Shown: positions 60,801-64,000 of the stretch, piece by piece
Layout: the number at the start of each line of letters is the position of its first letter
How positions within the stretch are numbered: the stretch's first letter is position 1
Assembly (NCBI RefSeq): GCF_000003815.2
Contig: NC_049996.1
Coordinates: forward strand, 10,872,838 to 10,936,837
Length of the DNA stretch: 64,000 nt
Source: Branchiostoma floridae
Lineage: Eukaryota > Chordata > Leptocardii > Amphioxiformes > Branchiostomatidae
Direction: 5' to 3'
Notes under the pieces: generated by a model
Told to the model about the DNA's origin: nothing
What the model saw: the letters and a program-made list of their open reading frames with translations, nothing else
Databases searched by the model: none
Program-made: the position numbers and the translations under genes

Positions 60801-63800
60801 TGTAGGAAAATGATTTCAAGTCCACCATAATTTCTTCATTTAACAGACTTACAGGAAAAGACTGTACCCAGTGTGTTCTGTATCATATGATAAATGTACA
60901 GTAGAGTAGGAGCGTGTTGTTATGTTTTATTAACGAGTGGTCTTTCAATGCTGTTACTGCTAGATAATATATCAGAAGGTCTGCATGAACTCTGCAGTGT
61001 GTGACATTTGTATTCTTCACATGATTCCATATACATGTGTCAGGTTGCAGCACAAGTGTAATGTATCATACTGATAGTGGGTGTCAGAGGGGATAGCGCC
61101 TGTGCATGGAATTGCTTATCACGTTATTGAATAGAGGAACCTTGAATTGGGAAGGAAGGGGGCTTTGTATACTCTTACTGCAGTACTTTGTGGAGGAAAC
61201 TTGATGAATCTGTTGCTCTATTTCTTTGCCTTTATTGAATCCTGAAGGCATTCATTCAAACCAAGCAACCTAAGTACAGATATAACAAAGAGCAAATAAT
61301 ACCATACCTTACTATAGTAACAGAAGATAGGTCCATAATATCCCTATAATTTTACATTTGGCCATAGCTCACTGGGCCCAACCCATATTCATTTGACAAA
61401 TGTGATTGAGTCTTTATATTGCAGAGATGAAATGTCTGATTCTTCTCCATACATGGCAGAAAAGGCAGTGCGCCCTCCAAAAAATGATGAGATGGATGCA
61501 AAAGTTTTCCCCAAAATCCATATGTAGCTTAAGGTTTGCATACAAGTTGTTGTTTCACAATGTGTGATGACATGTCACTGAAAACATAAATTGTTTTCTT
61601 GTCTTGCAGAGAAAATGGGCCTCCTTGTCACTCAATCAAGAAGTGGAAGGTACTTATCTTCAGTTTTTTCTTTTTCAATGTTGATAAACAGTAACTGTTG
61701 AATATATTAATTCTGTGAAAGTCAGTACAAATGTACAAAAATAAATATTCCATATCTGAAAGTATAACTGCCAAGAAAAGATGTGAAGTCATTATGACAA
61801 GAGGCCACATGTTTTTGTTTTTCCAGTGACTCCCTACCGGTTCGACCCCAACACCCAGTACTTGAGTTCAGTCACCATCAATGTGGACTTTCTACAGAAG
61901 AAGGCGTAAGTATTTATTTGTTGATGAAGGTTACAAATTCAGGTAAACAATATTCAAAAACAATCTACTCTCTACAAATGGATTAAGATATAGAGATTAC
62001 TTCTAGATTATTTGAGTGACATCCATCACTCTTCTTCAGTATTACTGGAATGAACTGACAGAGAAAAGAGTGATAGGTGTCACTCAAAACAGTCAGAAGT
62101 AAAGTCTGTTTCTTATCCAGTTGTACAGATTGATTACATAGGCACTCATAGGGCTTGTAAGACCATGAGTGGTACAGAAAGTAGTACTTTCCTTTAGAAA
62201 TAAATTTAAGTGTTTACAGAATTAGATATCAATGGAATGTTACAGTCTGTCAGAATGCATGAATTAGCAGGTGAAGTGAAAAATTGCATTGTAAACAACT
62301 ATACTTGTTTTATTGTTCTACAGGGCAAATCAGGATGCTTTTGACACGGACAAGATGGCTGCCGAGTTTTTGATGCAGTTTTCCAACATGGCTCTCACAG
62401 TGAACCAAATGGTTGGTTTGGTTACTTTTTACAGTGTTTAATTCAAATCTACCATGATCTGGGTGTTGTACAATTTATGTTACTTCAATCTATAGTACCA
62501 GCTGAAGGCTATTGTGTATCCATACATGCCTACACATATACATCTATATGCTGGTGAAGTCTTTAATGTGATTGTCTCTGTGGGACTTTCTTTAACCTGT
62601 TTGTTGTTCCATGATAACCAGAATTTGACCCCTTTCCCCACAAAATCATTCATGACTATTTTTTTTTCCTGTAGATGGTCTTCAGTTTTGCTGACAAGAA
62701 GCTGCTACAGCTAATTGTTAAGGATCAAGAAGGTATGGTTATTAAAATCTGTTATTATTTATTAAAGCATGACAAAATTCTGACAAAAAAGAAAGCATAG
62801 AATTAGCTTTCAGATCTGTAAATATTGTCAACTTAAAGATTCCATGACAAATTGACAGAACATATCAACGTACACTGGAAAAAGAAACATCTTTTATAAC
62901 AATTGACTCTAAAATGCAGCACCATAACAGTTACATTAATTAATTAATGTCTGTCTTGTCTCTTCCAGCTGCTGATCTGGCAGTGTTGAAGGGAGGACAG
63001 TCATCTGGCAAGGCTAAGAAGGTGAGACGGTAGTTTTGACTTTGTACGAAAGTAAACTATCTGAATTACTCCATTCAAAGCAAAGTGCTAAAAAGAATAT
63101 GGCATCGATGGCATGTTCAAATTCAAGTTAACATTGAGTCATATGAACCAGGAAATTATGTCCACTCTACCACCAGCAGTAACTCATACTGTCTCTTGGA
63201 TAGGACATTAAATGGAGGTCCTGTGTTTGAGGAGCATGCCTCAAGCACGTTTAAGAACCCACCACACTTAGAAAAGAATAGGTGTCCTTCTCTGTGAGAT
63301 TGGTGCAAAACTCACAGTCCTGTGGCCATACCTGGGGCAATTAATGCTGTCCTGAGTTCACCAGAGGTAGTGCCAAATGGCTCCAGTCCCGTGCAAGTAT
63401 TGTAAGTTCCTTGCATTTTAGCCCATGGCTGTGAAGAGAGGCCCAATAACTGTAACAATAACAATTCCTCCCCTGTTCCTGTAGATCCAGACAGGCATGT
63501 GCATGTCCAACACTACAATCATCTTCGACAAGTCTCCAGACTCTCCTATCAACCTGACTGGGAAGTCCAAGGGGTGAGTTCTACTTAAGCCACTTAAGCG
63601 ATGTGTGGTTAACAACATGCTTTTTGACCAAAAGGTTAAGAGTTCTTATCCCATGAAGTTATTTGCATACTACAAGAAAGAGTTTCAAACCAAAATTGTG
63701 ACATGGACAAACATCATCATGCATTTACTTTACAGTCAATGTTGTTTTATTTTAGTAGTATCTGCTGTATTTTTAAGTTTGCCAGTGAAAGATTCAGCAG

Positions 63801-64000
63801 TACAAGAGGCCATTTAAAAAAAGCAATAATTGAACCATGAGTTTACAGTTTACAGTATCTGTATATGACTTTGATACCTGGTAAAGAAATAGAAATGTGA
63901 TGACTTTGGTTTAAACTAACCAGGACTTGTGTGTTTACTCCACAGGAAGTCTGCTCGGCAGTCTATCATCAACCCAGACTGGGACTTCCAGAAGATGGGC
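48877..64000 (+). CDS. NSF: N-ethylmaleimide-sensitive factor, vesicle-fusing ATPase (5' part)
   Basis: Ten coding exons are visible: 48877-48888, 50013-50104, 50964-51063, 61610-61649, 61827-61905, 62324-62411, 62675-62732, 62969-63021, 63485-63573 and 63946-64000. They encode residues 1-222 in one phase-consistent frame, after which the window ends. NSF is the hexameric AAA ATPase that, with SNAP adaptors, pulls apart cis-SNARE complexes after membrane fusion. Only the N-terminal substrate/SNAP-binding domain and the linker to D1 are present: [19 protein letters not shown] (residues 8-26), [74 protein letters not shown] and FQKMG. Similarity to vertebrate NSF is direct throughout. The Walker A/B motifs lie outside. 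Exon 1 encodes only four residues. The third intron (51064-61609, 10.5 kb) contains a complete gene on the other strand. Confidence 0.96.
49708..49929. mobile_element. MITE with about 59-bp terminal inverted repeats (family 1)
   Basis: The left end GTAACGCTAGTTCACCTTTA and right end TAAAGGTGAACTAGCGTTAC are exact complements. Similarity continues through the TATATCCGTTGCTTTTAAAA region. In NSF intron 1. Diverged relative at 7361-7586. Confidence 0.9.
50191..50521. mobile_element. Non-autonomous hAT-like transposon with 8-bp target-site duplication
   Basis: Termini CAGGGCTTTAGCCAGC and GCTGGCTAGAGCCCTG form a 16-bp inverted repeat with one mismatch. The element is flanked by a perfect 8-bp direct repeat TTGAAAAC (50183-50190 and 50522-50529). 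Length 331 bp, no transposase. The CAGGG termini and 8-bp duplication are the classic hAT pattern. In NSF intron 2. Confidence 0.92.
51509..54788 (-). CDS. Single-pass membrane protein with tandem IxPYAV tail and six-blade NHL propeller
   Basis: Four exons on the minus strand: 54788-53815, 53120-52996, 52755-52464 and 52341-51509. Exon 1 encodes a long presumably cytoplasmic tail with NPTY near the start and many [14 protein letters not shown] units, including three perfect 66-bp repeats. Exon 2 encodes [20 protein letters not shown].., one transmembrane helix. Exon 3 is a stalk rich in Thr/Pro and NxT glycosylation sites. Exon 4 gives about six NHL repeats ([36 protein letters not shown] and [20 protein letters not shown] among them) and the stop. 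This order fits a type II protein with an extracellular propeller. Tyrosine-repeat tails of this type are, as I recall, typical of amphioxus multigene families. Exon 1 as given needs a 1-nt frame change near 54030-54090, so the allele may be broken or the base call wrong. The gene is nested antisense in NSF intron 3. Confidence 0.8.
54077..54345 (-). repeat. 66-bp coding tandem repeat in the NHL gene tail
   Basis: Three consecutive near-perfect 66-bp units plus partial ones encode [18 protein letters not shown] followed by SAVS. The units keep frame and each carries one YAVY tyrosine motif. More diverged 30-33-bp half-units continue to about 54500. Confidence 0.93.
54840..57400. other. NSF intron 3, right of the NHL gene
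   Basis: Likely includes the promoter and any 5' untranslated exon of the NHL gene: an acceptor TTCTTCAACAG lies just before its first coding exon. A (CAT)n-like run is near 56023. A weak tRNA-like A box (GAGCTAAGTTGGTTAGAAC) lies near 55656. Open frames at 56210-56916 have no recognisable similarity. Confidence 0.5.
57415..57722. mobile_element. Degenerate repeat with GGTGCACC palindromes
   Basis: Multiple GGTGCAC/GTGCACC words at both ends (GGTGCACTGGTGC, TGGGTGCACC, CTGGGTGCACATGCACCCAG) and an outer AAGGCTTGAAAT / ATTTGGAGCCCTGG pairing reminiscent of hAT-like termini. No clear target duplication. Confidence 0.4.
58533..58880. mobile_element. hAT-like MITE, CAGGGCTCAAAAT termini
   Basis: Left CAGGGCTCAAAATCC and right ATATTTTGAGCCCTG are inverted repeats of about 14 bp. 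The interior has repeated ACCTGCACCA words near both ends. Flanking 8-mers (AACAATTT and AACACGTA) match only partly, so the target duplication has decayed. Related to, but distinct from, the element at 50191. Confidence 0.75.
58881..61609. other. NSF intron 3, distal part
   Basis: No coding exon seen. It contains a family 2 fragment near 59905-59990 and a fuller copy at 60432-60600. A 126-codon minus-strand frame near 59195-59575 has no recognisable similarity. Confidence 0.55.
60432..60600. mobile_element. Family 2 hairpin MITE, fullest copy
   Basis: Left GTTACTCCAACAACTGGATA; interior TCAGACATTTCAGATATCAT, CACTATCTTTGAGTCAGTGA; right CATATCCAGTTGCTTGAGTA; then the tail ATCTTATTACCTGGATGTTT and AACCTTCATTGACTTA. 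Shows the complete order of modules shared by the other members. Confidence 0.85.
63165..63415. mobile_element. SINE tail-like repeat in NSF intron 8
   Basis: Shares GGAGGTCCTGTGTTTGAGGA with the SINE-like element at 34551-34765, then continues GCCTCAAGCACGTTTAAGAA. No A or B box is evident here, so probably a 5'-truncated copy. Confidence 0.5.

Overview
The window is animal genomic DNA: multi-exon genes with GT-AG introns, short exons, long AT-rich introns, dense small inverted-repeat elements and tRNA-derived SINE-like repeats. Proteins recognised by eye (TYW5, MAIP1, NSF) are clearly deuterostome/chordate-like. The gene mix (a transmembrane NHL protein with tandem IxPYAV tails, CHK-kinase-like genes, lineage-specific duplicates) and the small repeat families fit a cephalochordate (amphioxus, Branchiostoma). 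The species call is inference from recollection, not a search.

Layout. 1-14.0 kb: mostly non-coding, with no confidently recognised gene; a few weak exon candidates on the minus strand, two inverted-repeat elements and simple repeats. 14.1-17.7 kb (-): TYW5, complete in 8 exons. 18.0-20.7 kb (+): MAIP1, complete in 6 exons and head-to-head with TYW5, as in human. 21.7-40.1 kb: a rearranged cluster with three paralogues of a family that resembles bacterial secreted proteins and carries one CxxCH motif: copy A (-), copy B (+) and copy C (-). Woven between them are an intact CHK-kinase-like gene (+), an inverted copy of it lacking its large first exon, two relics of the kinase 3' flank and a relic of the 3' end of MAIP1. 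41.0-46.3 kb (+): a divergent protein-kinase-like gene in about 10 exons. 48.9 kb to the right edge (+): the first ten coding exons of NSF, cut by the window end. Inside the 10.5-kb third NSF intron, on the opposite strand, sits a four-exon single-pass membrane protein with a six-blade NHL propeller.

The most unusual structure is in the first intron of paralogues A and B. Each holds a minisatellite whose unit (about 80-90 bp) is a copy of the intron's own 3' splice site plus the first ~40 nt of the next exon: about 16 extra copies in A and 6 in B. Paralogue C has no intron at this position. This looks like an intron created or expanded by tandem duplication of an exon start containing an AG|GT site.

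The housekeeping genes act in separate compartments: tRNA-Phe wybutosine hydroxylation (TYW5), mitochondrial m-AAA protease assembly (MAIP1) and SNARE recycling (NSF). No operon-like logic applies. The function of the CxxCH family is unknown; an N-terminal hydrophobic or mitochondrial-type leader plus CxxCH suggests a heme-c or metal protein of a membrane-bounded compartment, as inference only.
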